Shown: positions 37,569 through 48,641, counted from the first letter of the stretch. The stretch: 64,000 bases of DNA from Tuctoria greenei (GCA_036927565.1 JAYESD010000001.1:135397415-135461414), one strand, 5' to 3'. A program made the numbers and translations. The notes: generated from the sequence alone by a model not told the origin.

Positions 37569-37599
37569 CGATTCTCCGAGATGTTAGTCTCTTCCGGAG

Positions 37600-37617
37600 A
37601 AACCCGCTCTGATACCA
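37600..37617 (-). promoter_or_regulatory. Primer-binding site of S2
   Basis: TGGTATCAGAGCGGGTTT on the minus strand, two bases inside the LTR; first 12 bases match Met-tRNA. Confidence 0.88.
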
Positions 37618-37619
37618 AT

Positions 37620-39093
37620 CGAAAGGCGGCCTAGAGGGGGGTGAATAGGCGATAATCGAAAATTTAAACTTAATTCAGAGTTATGAAAACAGAGAGGTCG
37701 GACTTGTCTGACTTCTAGTCGGACTTGTCTTACCTAAGTCGGATAAGTCTGACCTGGGTCGGATAAGTTCGAGATTACCTGCGCGATCAGACCAAAAATC
37801 CAATTTTTAAGCGATCTAGTGAGAGATATCGACCCCTAGCAGTTCTACACGAAGTATGGAGTAGAAAGAAAGCTGAGGGAGAGATAGCACGCGGAAAAAC
37901 ACTAGAATCAAAACTTGAGAGAATGGAAGAACAACAAGAGACAACCGATTTTATCCCGAGGTTCGGAACCACAAAGGATCCTACGTCCCCGTTGAGGAGT
38001 CCACAAGAGACCAGGCCTTCTCTAGCCTTCCCCTCACGAGTTGCCACAAGGGCCAACTCCCGATCTTCCACTATCACAAAGATTGTTACAAACTCCCCAA
38101 TTACAAGAGATCACAAAGAAATCGCGGGGCGACGCCTAACCGTCTAGGAGAGAACCCCAAGAGCAACAAACACGCAATCACGAAGAAACTTAGCGCATCA
38201 CACGTTGCTCAACCCCTCAACAAACCGTTTCTCCCAATCCTCACAAAGCACTCTTCACTCTCCCCAAAATTCGAATTTGGGCTGTAGAGGTGAAGAACAA
38301 GTGGAGAGATGGTTCTTGAGTTCAAATGGGCATTCAGAACTGTTTAGGGGTGTTAGGCATGGTTGGTGGGTCGAAACCACCACCTATTTATACACCAAAA
38401 AGTCATTAGAGCCGTTTGACACAGCCCACGTCGTACATGTCTGACACAATGTCGGACATGTCTGACCTCAAAGGTCAGGCCTTTCACTTCAGACTTGTCT
38501 GACCAAAACCACTTCAGACATGTCTGGCATACAATCTCGGACATGTCTGAAATTCTGCAGATAGAACTCGGACAAGTCTGACTCTCTGGGACTTAGAAAA
38601 TTTTCCTTAGTCCCTGGGAACAGATCCATCTCGGACATGTCTGACCCCCAGGTTCGGACAAGTCTGAAACTTCACTGGAACTTTCACTGGAACCCTTCCA
38701 GTGCCAATTCGGACATGTCTGACTTACAGATTTGGACATGTCCGAATTCCAACAGAGGGAATTCGGACTTTCTGACATCACAAGTCAGACAAGTCCGCCC
38801 AAGCCACAAAGGCCCTACTAAAATCTTCTACTAAGGGGTTGAGCACCCGAATGACTCACTAAGTGTCTACGCGTCATGTCCCTCTTAATAGTACAGTTTT
38901 TCCTACGACTCAAGGAGAAAATAGAAAATCCTATTTCTATTCTTCTTCGCCACAACTTTTCTCCTTTTGTCGTCTTTCTTCAAAGCTCCATTCCGTACTC
39001 CGGATCTGCGCTCATGCTCAACCAAGTTCATTAGCACTTTAATGGTTCATCATCAATCCACCAAAACCCATAAGGGACCTAGATGCACTTACA
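37620..39093 (-). repeat. 5' LTR of S2
   Basis: Same family as 27913-29366. The inner terminal dinucleotide is CG instead of TG (C at 37620), a point change. Contains the TATA box at 38384 and palindromes at 37697-37772 and 38431-38797. Confidence 0.93.
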
Positions 39094-39098
39094 ATGTC

Positions 39099-39195
39099 TT
39101 TTCTTCATGTACCTCTCCTTGGCTCTCTTCACTTTTTCACGTTCAACTTCTTCATCAACGTGGAAAGAGCTGTCATCTGAGCTTGAAGACATCAT
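39099..39195 (-). pseudogene. Third ORF of S1, N-terminal segment
   Basis: Begins ATGATG at 39195 and reads MMSSSSDDSSFHVDEEVERE then KRAKERYMKKRH, Ser/Asp-rich then basic, and joins in frame across one copy of atgtc to 27907. S2 insertion split it. A splice-acceptor-like ttattag precedes the ATG by two bases. Confidence 0.75.
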
Positions 39196-40053
39196 GCCTA
39201 ATAAGGAGTTCATGGATTAGACAAAAAAGAACCAGGAATTGAAGTAGGTGTGAGGATTCAAATGTCAGATACCGGACTTGTCCGGTTTCAGAGTGCGAAC
39301 TTGTCCGGTGTACCGGACTAGTCCGTATCTAGGATCCGGACTAGTCCGGCCTGGCATAAGAACCCTAACAAAACCTATGAATCACAACTTCTATCTAAGG
39401 ATGCAAGGGGGCATGAAAGTGAAAGGAATACATCTCTAAAGCTAATGTACTGCCTTAGAATCAAGGGAAACAAGCTAGAACTAGAAGAGTTGAGAGTTTG
39501 ATTTTAGGAAGAAATTTACCAAGATTTGAAGATTCGCGTTGAAGGAGCACGAATCTATCCGGATGAGTTCGGAGTGGAGTATCAACTCATCGAGGGGAGG
39601 ATTTCCCACAGAGAAAACTTGGATTTTGAGGGCTCAACTCGAAAATCACTTTTGGGGGCTAGGGTTTGAGAGGTGAGGGCTCAACTCAAAGTGGAGGGAG
39701 GTTTGAAATTTTGATTTTGGGCCGGACAGCTGCTTATATACGCGGCCGACCGGACTAGTCTGATGCCCCTGGAAAACCTAGGAAAGAGGGACTGTCCGGA
39801 CTAGTCCGGTGGCAAACCTGACTAGTCCGGTGTCCCTGGAAAAACTAAGTATTTAGAGATAACTAATAGTGGTCCAAGGACAAGTTTTGCAAATAATCTT
39901 GGTACTTATGACCAGAAGGCAATCAACAATGAAAAATGGTCATAAACTCCAAGATTTTTTCATTAAAATTAGTTTTCTTAGAAGAAAAAGAGGTGAGGGG
40001 CAGTTTTAGCAATAAAATGTAACATTTGAAGTTTCAACCAGGTGTGCAACGTT
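39196..40053 (-). promoter_or_regulatory. Pol-to-third-ORF spacer of S1 with TATA box and palindromes
   Basis: In element sense: palindromes at 39832-39750 (GGACTAGTCC type), a TATA box GTATATAAG at about 39742-39734, then leader-like sequence with AAACCCTAGCCCCC (about 39670) and CT-rich stretches, a donor-like CTTG|gtaaat (about 39523), more palindromes (39350-39272) and an acceptor-like ttattag before ATG 39195. This looks like a complete plant promoter with a 5' leader intron for the third ORF. Confidence 0.55.
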
Positions 40054-43000
40054 TCAAGCCACATTTCTAGAGTCAAGAATATTAAGTTCATTCATAAGCT
40101 CGCAAAACCTTTTCTCATCCAATGGTTTGGTAAAAATATCTGCAAGTTGTTTTTCAGTTCTAACATGTGAAATAGCAATGTCACCTTTTAATGAATGATC
40201 TCTAACAAAATGATGACGGATATCTATGTGCTTAGTTCTTGAGTGCTCTACGGGGTTGTGTGCAATTTTTATAGCACTTTCATTATCACATAGAAGCGGG
40301 ATATGGCTTAGATTGTATCCATAGTCCCTAAGAGTCTGTCGCATCCAAAGTAGTTGTGCGCAACAACTACCGACTGCAACATACTCTGCTTCCACTGTAG
40401 AAAGAGCAATGGAGTTTTGCTTTTTAGATGACCAAGAAACTAGGGACCTACCAAGAAACTGACAAGTCCCTGACGTGCTCTTTCTATCGACTTTGCATCC
40501 TTCATAGTCGGCATCAGAATACCCTATCAATTTAAATTTGGATCCTTTGGGATACCAAAGGCCCAAGTTGGGTGTGTGCACAAGGTACCTTAGGATTCTT
40601 TTTACAGCAATTAAGTGACACTCTTTGGGTGCGGCTTGAAACCTTGCATACAAGCAAACACTAAGCATAATATCTGGCCTAGATGCACATAAATAAAGTA
40701 AGGAGCCGATCATGGACCGATATACCTTTTGGTCCACATTGGGACCGTCTTCATTGAGGTCGAGATGTCCGTTAGCGGCCATGGGTGTCTTGATGGGCTT
40801 GGCTTTGTCCATGTTGAATTTCTTGAGAATGTCTTGTGTATATTTGGTTTGGCTTATAAATGTACCTTCTCTTAATTGCTTCACTTGGAATCCCAAGAAG
40901 AACTTCAATTCGTCCATCATTGACATCTCGAACCTATCTGTCATAATTTTAATAAATTCTTCACAGAAAGACTTGTTAGTGGATCCAAAGATAATGTCGT
41001 CAACATAAATTTGACATACGAATAGATGATCATCACAATGTTTAGTGAAGAGTGTATAGTCAGCTTTACCAATCTTGAATCCATTTTGAGTCAGAAAATC
41101 TCTAAGACACTCATACCAAGCTCGAGGAGCTTGTTTGGGGCCATAGAGAGCCTTACGCAGTTTGTAGACATGGTTGGGATACTTTTGGTCTTCGAATCCT
41201 GGTGGATGCTCCACATAAACTTCCTCCTTGATTGGACCATTTAAGAAAGCGCTTTTGACGTCCATTTGATACAGCTTAAAATTATGGTGAGTAGCATATG
41301 CCAATAAAATACGAATGGACTCAAGTCTAGCTACAGGAGCGAAAGTTCCATCGAAGTCCAAACCTTCGACCTGAGAATAACCTTTGGCCACCAATCTTGC
41401 TTTATTTCTTGTTACTACTCCATGTTCATCTTGCTTGTTCCGAAAGACCCATTTGGTTCCAACTATGTTCGTCTTTGGTCTCTCCACCAGCTCCCACACT
41501 TCATTTCTCTTGAAGTTGTTCAACTCTTCTTGCATTGCAATCGCCCAGTCTGGATCCCTTAAGGCTTCTTCTACCCTGTATGGTTCTAGAAAAGACACAA
41601 AAGAATAGTATTTACAGAAATTTGCAATTCGAGATCTAGTAGTTACTCTCTTAGCAATATCTCCAATGATATTGTTGACAGGGTGGTCTCTTTGCACGCT
41701 CTGGTGTACTCTTGGGTGTGGAACTTGTGTAGTTGTTTGTTCTTCATTATCTTCATGTGCATTGTCTCCCCCTAGATCATTGCTTCCATGAATGTCCTGA
41801 TTTTCTTGATATTCCTCCTCTTGATCTTGTGCAAGAGCTCCCCCTTGATTATTGCCTCTATGTTGAGGTTCATCTTGTGCATTTGAGTCGAATGTTTGCT
41901 CTTGTGGCAAGATATCACAAAGTCCCATTTTCTTCAGTGCTTCATATGGAGCTTCATCTTTATCTAGCACACACTTATCAACTTGCTCCACTTGTGAGCT
42001 GTTAGATTCATCGAACACTACGTCACGTGCTACTTCAACAAGGTCGGACACCTTGTTGAAGACACGATAGGCGTAAGCATTCGATTCATAACCGAGCAAG
42101 AACCCTTCATCAGACTTTGAAGCGAACTTCGAGGTCCTCAGTCTCTTGTTCAGAATAAAACATTTACAACCAAATACTTTGAAATAAGAAACATTAGGCT
42201 TTTTACCGGTAAGGAGCTCATATGAAGTTTTCTTCAGTAGTCGATGGAGGTACAAGCGATTTGTGGCATGGCAAGCGATGTTCACCGCTTCTGCCCAAAA
42301 TCGATCTGATGTCTTGTATTCATCCAACATAGTTCTTGCCATTTCGATCAATGTTATGTTCTTCCTTTCAGCCACCCCGTTTTGTTGAGGGGAGTAGGGT
42401 GCCGAGAACTCATGTTTTACCCCTTCTTCATCAAGATACTCTTCAACTTGGAGGTTCTTAAATTCTGCCCCGTTGTCACTTCTGATGTTCTTTATAGTTG
42501 ATGAGAATTCGTTCTGAACTCTTTTCAAGAACTTCTTGAGGATTCCCTAAGTTTCTGATTTATCATACAAGAAAAATACCCAGGTAAATCTTGAAAAATC
42601 ATCAACAATTACTAAACTGTATTTGTTACCGCTGATGCTGATGTACAAAATTGGACCAAAGAGATCCATGTGGAGGAGTTCCAGCGGTCTTGTGCTAGTC
42701 ATCACATTCTTGGCGGGGTGTGGTGCTCCGACTTGTTTTCCCGCTTGACAAGCGCTACAAGGCCTGTCTTTTTCAAACACCACATCATTAAGACCACAGA
42801 TGTGACCACCTTTTAGAAGCTTATGCAGATTTCTCATCCCAACATGGACTAGCCGTCTATGCCACAGCCATCCCATGTTGGTCTTAGCAACCAAGCAAGT
42901 GTTGAGTTCGGATTTATCTTTGTTGAAGTCAACAAGATAAAGCTTGCCCTTCAACATTCCCTTGAATGCAATCGAACCATTGCTTCTTCTAAAAACGGTC

Positions 43001-43293
43001 ACACCATCATTAGTGAACAAACAGTTGTATCCTTTGTCGCATAGCTGAGATATTGACAAAAGGTTATAATCTAGAGATTCTACATGTAAAACATTGGATA
43101 AGGTATGTTGAGAGGATATTTCAATGTTACCGCTACCAAGGACCTTTCCTTGGTTGTTGTCTCCGAAGTATATGCCTTCACCTGGATCCTTGTTGTACTC
43201 GTACTCCACAAACATACCTCTCTCTCCAGTCATGTGATTTGTGCATCCACTATCAAGCACCCATTTAGATCCATCGGAGGAGTAAACCTGCAA
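40054..43293 (-). pseudogene. Pol of S1, near intact
   Basis: One frame of about 1,080 codons with a single internal stop (TAG at 42549-42547, where S2 has Gln). Protease WVLDSGCTNHMTG (residues about 11-23); GAG-pre-integrase WLWHRRLVHVGM...CSACQAGK; integrase D (LLHMDLFGP), SDNGAEF, NGVAERKN; linker with VHQSVQRDHP; RT with GLDFDGTFAPVARL, YQMDVKSAFLNG, YVDDIIFGS; RNase H YSDADYEG, STSGTCQFLG, SIALSTVEAEYVA, TKHIDIRHHFVRD; ends LNILDSRNVA. All catalytic acidic residues I can place are present. Confidence 0.93.
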
Positions 43294-43301
43294 AAAAAGA
43301 A

Positions 43302-45569
43302 TTATTCTTTGGTTTTAGGTACCCAAGCTTGCTTGGGTCCTCTCAGGTTAGTCACAAGAGTCTTGGGCACCCACACACAAGTTTTTAAGTTCTTGTGGCG
43401 TGGCCCTGTATATTTAGCAATGACTTTTCCATGTTTGGCTTTCATAAGAACATAGGAAGCATTAAATGTACGAAACAATATTTGTAAATCAGATTCATGG
43501 GATTTTTCCATAACAAAGACAATTCTATTCTTAGCATGATTGGGAGTAGATATGTGTTTGTTCCTATCAAAACCAAGGCCATCTTTGACAGTAGGAGGTC
43601 TAGTGACCATATATGCACTGCATGTATATTTGATCTTTTCCTTATCAAAGATGTCACTTGGCGAGGCATGATTAGAAGTTGATTTATTAGAAATAACATT
43701 CTTCTTACTATAGCAAGTGCAAGTTCCGATTGTTGTTGAACTCATATCTTTGGAGGAAGAGCTCTTGGAGGAAGAGGAGTCACTTTGCTTGAGCGACTCA
43801 ACTTGCACCTCAAGGATCTTGTTAACTTTTGACAAGTTAGCAAGTTCTTCCTTGATTGCAATATGCGAGTCTTCTAGCTTTGAGTAAGTTTCCTTACTCA
43901 AGGCTAGCTCAACCTTAAGCGACTCATTCTTCTCTCTTTCAAGCTCGAGAAGCTTTTTAACTTCTTGATATCTCTTCCTTTCACGGATGAGCATATCTTC
44001 TTGTCGGTTAAGAAGTTCCTCCTTTTCAAAAATTTCGTTCGACAACATTTCCATTTTCTTTAGAGCAATTTTACTTAGTCCTCTAAACATTTCTTCATTA
44101 TCACTAGAGCGATCAAAGTCATCAATGGAGGAATTTAGCGTAGGAGGGGTGAGTCGTACCTTTTTCTTGCCTTCCTTAGCCATAAGGCAAGTGTGGTTGT
44201 TCATATCCCATCCTCCCATGTTTGGGAAGAGTGTGGCCTTCATAGTAGGTTTCTTGATTGCGATAGTGGCCATCTCTTCTTCTTCATCGGAGGAGGACTC
44301 GTCGTTTGAGTCCCACTCCTTGCCAATGTGAGCTTGATGGGCTTGTCTTCTTTTTTTTTTGAAAATTTTCTTTTCTTGAGGTCTTGTTTCCTTCTTCTTT
44401 TTGTTTTCTTCATAAGGGCAGTCCACCATGAAGTGAGCATACTCTCCGCAGTTGTAGCAAGTGCGTCGAGCCTGGGATTTTCCTTTATCCTTGCTTTTGC
44501 CTTCATTTGAGTTGTTGTCGTGTCTTCTTTTCATCATTCGCTTGAACTTCTTGATAAAGAGTACCATTTCTTCATCATCAAGATTGGTGCTCTTGTCGCT
44601 TGTATGTCACTCGTCTTTATCTTCACGAGTTTCTTAGAGTTTGGGTCGGCATGTTGCTTTGAGAGCAACCTCTTTCTTTTTGGAAGAAGTGAGTTCGGCC
44701 AAGTCTTTGACGTATTGTGCCTCTTTCTCCATCATTTCATGATTTATGATCTTCCCCAATGCTTCATTGGGAGTCATTTTGTGAAACTCGGGGCTTTCTC
44801 TAATCATTGAGCAAAGTGTGACATTTCTTGGCATGAAGGCTCTAATCATTCTCTTGACCACCTCGTGATCCGTCCATTTCTTACTTCCACAGGCACAAAT
44901 TTTGTTGATGAGTGCCTTCATCCGGTTGTACATGTCTTGAGGTGATTCGCCTTCTTCAATAGCAAATCTCCCCAACTCTCCTTCAAGCATTTCGATTTTA
45001 GCTTCACGAATCGACCTATTTCCTTCGTAAGCTGTCTTGAGTGTATCCCAGATTTCTTTTGCACTTTCTAAGCCATCGATCTTGGTGAATTCCTCTCTGC
45101 TTAGTGATGACGTGATCACGGCGACGGCTTGTGCATTTCTGTGAATATCTTGTTCTTGTTCTGGGGTGAGTTCCTCATCTGTGTCCGGGATATCTATGCC
45201 AGTGCAAACAATGTGCCACAGACTAGGATTTAGGGATATTAGATGCATCTTCATGTTGTACTTCCACATGGTATAGTCGCTTCCGTCAAACTGTGGAGGT
45301 TTTCCCATAGGAATGGAGAGATAGTGATTGTTTGAATTGAGACGGTTGTAGTTGTAAGGATGTCGGGAGTAGTCATGATGACCACTCCCCGTCGTCTTCT
45401 CATCTTCTTTTCCTTTTTGTCCTAGCAGTTTCTTCCTCAGGAGTGACTTTAGTTGTCGCACTTCTTCATCATCATGTGGACTTTCTTTCAGCACATCGAA
45501 GGCTTTAGCTTCTTGTTCCTCCTCACTGATGTTCATCTTCGAGATATCGTTGTTCTTCTCAGAGGCCAT
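43302..45569 (-). pseudogene. Gag of S1
   Basis: Gag of about 755 codons. ATG 45569 (MASEKNND); the frame is open further upstream into the LTR but this Met aligns with the S2 start. Capsid core NHYLSIPMGKPPQFDGSDY, WKYNMKMHLISLNPSLW, FMPRNVTLCSMIRESPEF; CCHC knuckle CYNCGEYAHFMVDC (His/Cys spacing kept); coiled coil about 44070-43790; C-terminus WVPKTKE then TAA. Two stops lie at about 44634 and 44610. After the TAA a T-rich stretch and TGCAG precede the protease frame. Confidence 0.88.
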
Positions 45570-45603
45570 TGATCTCTCCGAGATGTGAGTCTCATTGGCG
45601 GAG

Positions 45604-45621
45604 AACCTCGCTCTGATACCA
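45604..45621 (-). promoter_or_regulatory. Primer-binding site of S1
   Basis: TGGTATCAGAGCGAGGTT on the minus strand, two bases inside the LTR; Met-tRNA type. Confidence 0.9.
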
Positions 45622-45623
45622 AT

Positions 45624-47062
45624 TGAATGTGGCCTAGAGGGGGGTGAATAGGCCTTTAAAGTTTCCTGCACACTTAATAGAATTGTTAAAACTTGGTTGA
45701 CCGAACTAGTCTGGTTGCGTGGGCGGACTAGTCTGGTGTGCTAGAAATATGTGTGTTGATTAAGCGTTATTTGGGAAACCAAATTCTTTTAGCAACGGAA
45801 ATGAGAACAACTGATATTTTTATTTGAGATTAATGTAAGAATGCAAGTAAAAACCTATAAGTGCCTTAGATTGATGTTTTAGCAATCAAGTAATCTAATG
45901 AACAAAATGTAAAGGAAATAAGGCACAAAACACATGAATTTTTCCTGAGGTTCGATCTCACCACGAGATCTACGTCCTCGTTGAGGAAGCTCACACAGAG
46001 CCGGGTCTCTAACCCTTTCCCTCTTCAAGTCACCACGAAGGCCGACTTGATTCCACTATCACGGGTAATCACCAAGTTTGTGGGGCAACCTCACACGTTT
46101 AGGGCTACCATGAAAACTACAACGAAAGAAGTGATCAAATACACTCAAAAGTATTACAATGAAGAGTATGAGTGTAGAAAGATCAAACCCCAAGAGCTCG
46201 CAATGAAAGAACAACGATCTCCCAATCCCGAATCCAAGTGTTCAATTGATTTCACTCTTTTTGCACTTTAGATGTGTGGGGAGATGTGTTTTGGGCTCTT
46301 GGGACGAAGTGGCGGCACTAGAGTTTGTGTTTTCAGCAATATTCGATGTGTGTTTTCTTTGGAAGGCCGTGGATTCTCTATTTATAGGGTTTCCAAAAAG
46401 TAATCGTTGAAAAACCCTAATACTGGACTAGTCCGGTGCAAGTCTGGACTTGTCCGGTCACTGTGTATTTTGAAGTCCAGAAAGTCTGCCGGACTAGTTC
46501 GGTCCAAGCTCGGACTAGTCTGATTCTGTGTGAAGGTGAACTCCAGAAAGTTCAACAGACTAGTCTGCGGACTAGTCCGATCTCCACATGTGGGAGACTC
46601 CAAAAAGGTCAACGGACTAGTCCGGTGGACACACGCACTAGTCCAGTCCCTCAATATGAGAGACTCCAGAAAGTTCAACGGACTAGTCCGGTGGACACAC
46701 GGACTAGTCCGGTCTCCCAATAAGAGAGATTCCAGAAAGTTAAACGGACTAGTCCGGTCCATGATCGGACTAGTCCGGTGCATTGTGAAAGTTAGGTTAA
46801 TTTTAATCCCTTACCCTAGCACAAAGTTGTGAGCTCTTGGAGTGTGTCTTTCATACACTACCTATACATTTAAAATCTAATTTGGTCTTCCAAGCTGCAT
46901 CAAGGTATCCCTCTTTGGACACCACTTCATTTTTCACCTTTTTGTGTGCACCGAGCTGTTTCACTTGTTTGTCCTGCAATCATCTCATTAGTTTCATTAG
47001 GATCTCATATGTTTGTCATCAATTAGCCAAAACCCACAAGGGATATCCTAGATGCACTTACA
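45624..47062 (-). repeat. 5' LTR of S1
   Basis: Same family as 24707-26136; TATA box at 46378-46387, palindrome array 46424-46779. The downstream palindromes near 45702-45736 are decayed (C/T changes). Confidence 0.93.
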
Positions 47063-47745
47063 ACCTCAGTAAGCGGACCAACACGAGGGAGGAGCGCCTG
47101 GAACCGATCTTGATACTCGGCGACCGTACCCGTGCGCCGGCATTCGGCCAATTTGGCCAATGGGGCAGAGCGCAAAGGCGGTCCATAACGCAGATGCAAC
47201 AACTCCTTGAAGCGACACCAGGACGGGGTGCCCTCGTCCGTCTGGACTTGGATGTACCACATCTGTGCGCCCTCCTCCAAATTGTAGGAGGCCATCCAGA
47301 CCTTCTCCTCCTCCATGATTCGCTGCTGATGAAAATACGATTCACAGCGATTGGTGAAGATCAGCGGATCAGTTTTCCCGTCATAGCGGGGAAAGTCCAT
47401 CTTTTGGAACCTTGGTGGTCGATCGTGGTTCTGCTGCCCATCGTTGCCTCCAGGACTGGTCGATGAGGCGGCGGGCCGCTCCTGCTGGAGTGCGGCCATG
47501 GACATTTGCAGGGACACCACCGTCGCGGTCAGGGTCTCGATCATCTTTGCCAGGTTGGCGGTGGACGGTTCAGATATGGCTGACGGGTGCGACGCGGCGG
47601 CTAGAGGTGGCGTCGCAGCGGGAGGCTGTTGCGGCAGCAGAGCAAATGGGGGTGAGGGACGCCTGGTAGCTGATACCAGGTTGTCAAGGGCGTCGAGACC
47701 TAGGGTAGCTGGCCTTTGGCTACGGAGCTCGTAGCCGCGGTCCAT
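47063..47745 (-). pseudogene. Gag N-terminal part of R2, starting inside the LTR
   Basis: The ATG at 47745 lies 64 bases inside the 5' LTR; the frame runs through the LTR end and the PBS (LDNLVSATRR). It continues with a hydrophobic/coiled segment (MIETLTATVVSLQMSMAALQ) and the capsid core (FPRYDGKTDPLIFTNRCESYF, MASYNLEEGAQMWYIQVQ, FKELLHLRYG, YQDRFQALLPRVGPLTE). It is cut by S1 at 47062 and resumes at 24706 in frame. Confidence 0.88.
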
Positions 47746-48042
47746 CGTCGCCGGCGAGGTTTTACCCCTCTGCCGTCGGCTTGGTTGAGAAAGTCGGCTT
47801 GGTTGAGAAAGTAGCGGGGAATCAAGAATAAGAATATATTGCTTATCTTCTCAATGTGCGGTTACAGAATATATAGCCTAATGCCTTAACCAACCTTTCC
47901 TAAACATAAGGGATAAAAAATAGAAACTAATCTCTCTTTCCAATCTTAGCCACTTGTGTTGTCCTCCTCCTATGCGCATGCGGCACGTTCTGTGGTGTGG
48001 CGCTCGTCACAGCGGCGCCTGTACGAGCGCCCCCACATGACA
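47682..48042 (-). repeat. 5' LTR of R2
   Basis: Plus-strand limits TGTCAAGGGC...CCACATGACA; the PBS (about 47665-47678) is on its inner side. It includes the coding start of Gag. Confidence 0.92.
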
Positions 48043-48132
48043 TATGTACTGTTCAAGAAGTTTCCTGAGATCGCTGCTTGGGGTCAAGCAGCAAATGGCG
48101 GCGGGGGACATGTCACGGCCTCCAGTACTTAG
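48043..48132 (+). pseudogene. R1 chromodomain C-terminal end
   Basis: Continues the frame cut at 20707: after one copy of tatgt it reads LFKKFPEIAAWGQAANGGGG and ends at TAG in the 3' LTR. The FP...AWGQA...GGG ending is typical of Reina-type chromodomains. The purine-rich AAATGGCGGCGGGGGA (about 48093-48108) is the polypurine tract. Confidence 0.85.
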
Positions 48133-48396
48133 GCATTGAGTGTTATCATTTCAGCATTGTAATAGTGATTAAGACTTAAGTACATCAACACTATGACAGG
48201 TGGGCCCTATGGGTAACCTGGACACTATATAGGGTTACACCATCTCCTGTAATGAACCAACTGAATTCTGAATACAACAGATCCAATTCTCCCCCACCAA
48301 CTTCCTCCACACGCCAACGTACGTCATACTTGCTCGCTGACGGCCGTCGTGGTGACTCACGTCCTGGACCTGGCTCCAGCGACCCGGTGGTCACCA
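48111..48396 (+). repeat. 3' LTR of R1
   Basis: Matches the 5' LTR at 15560; followed by the target duplication atttc and then 76 bases of TM9SF intron 1. Confidence 0.9.
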
Positions 48397-48476
48397 TTTC
48401 ATACTCGGTCGGGTCAGGTCGGGTCGGGTTCGGTCGACGAGTCCTCACGCCCAGCTTTGCCGTGGCTTGATTGCAG

Positions 48477-48641
48477 AAGGACTTGCTCTCTGTGAAGGTG
48501 AACCAGTTGAGCTCCATCAAAACCCAGCTGCCCTACTCCTACTTCTCCCTCCCCTTCTGCAGGCCGGAGACCATCGTCGACAGCACCGAGAACCTCGGTG
48601 AGGTCCTCCGCGGTGACCGCATCGAGAACTCGCTATACGTG
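48477..48641 (+). pseudogene. TM9SF exon 2
   Basis: Fifty-five codons, phase 0, between ttgcag and gtaaga. It encodes VKVNQLSSIKTQLPY, SLPFCRPETIVDS and ENLGEVLRGDRIENS, strongly conserved blocks of the TM9SF lumenal domain. Joins exon 1 in frame as ...DFRK-KDLLSVKV. No stop or frameshift. Confidence 0.88.

Larger units (their letters stand above)
27913..39093 (-). mobile_element. SIRE/Maximus-type Ty1/copia element S2, innermost
   Basis: Minus-strand element, about 11.2 kb, with LTRs 27913-29366 and 37620-39093, PBS, gag, pol, promoter-like spacer and third ORF. The perfect target duplication atgtc (27908-27912, 39094-39098) lies in the third ORF of S1. It is related to S1 over coding regions and LTR ends but differs in LTR motifs (palindrome core ACATGT/ACAAGT instead of ACTAGT). 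It is the last insertion in this nest. Confidence 0.93.
24707..47062 (-). mobile_element. SIRE/Maximus-type Ty1/copia element S1, nested in R2
   Basis: Minus-strand element with 1.43-kb LTRs (24707-26136, 45624-47062), Met-tRNA PBS, gag, pol, a spacer with promoter-like features and a third ORF before the 3' LTR. Flanks gcctc (24702-24706) and acctc (47063-47067) form a target duplication with one mismatch. Element S2 is inserted in the third ORF. Long gag with coiled coil, protease-integrase-RT order and the extra ORF fit the SIRE/Maximus clade. Its own length is about 11.2 kb. Confidence 0.92.
20708..48042 (-). mobile_element. Ty3/gypsy chromovirus R2, nested in R1
   Basis: Minus-strand element with LTRs 20708-21050 and 47682-48042 and a perfect target duplication tatgt (20703-20707, 48043-48047). 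It sits in the R1 chromodomain. Its own sequence is 20708-24706 plus 47063-48042; S1 separates gag into two parts. PBS TGGTATCAGCTACC and purine tract AAGGGAGGAGA are present. The C-terminal chromodomain marks it as a chromovirus, probably also Reina-like. Confidence 0.9.
15560..48396 (+). mobile_element. Reina-like Ty3/gypsy chromovirus R1, host of the nest
   Basis: Element with short LTRs (about 280 bp), Met-type PBS, gag-pol with C-terminal chromodomain, a purine tract before the 3' LTR, and target duplication atttc (15555-15559 and 48396-48400). It sits in TM9SF intron 1. LTRs differ at roughly 5% of positions by eye, so it is not young. Its own sequence is 15560-20707 plus 48043-48396; the rest is R2. 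Short LTRs and chromodomain point to the Reina clade. Confidence 0.88.

Noticed and set aside
15560..48396. R1 nest as part of a functional long TM9SF intron
   Set aside because: Downstream exons beyond exon 4 are absent and exon 4 is broken, so a working gene is not supported, though splicing of exons 1-3 remains possible.
48397..48440. gggtcgggtc-type repeats as another hAT end
   Set aside because: Only a short run in TM9SF intron 1 with no terminal inverted repeat or target duplication.
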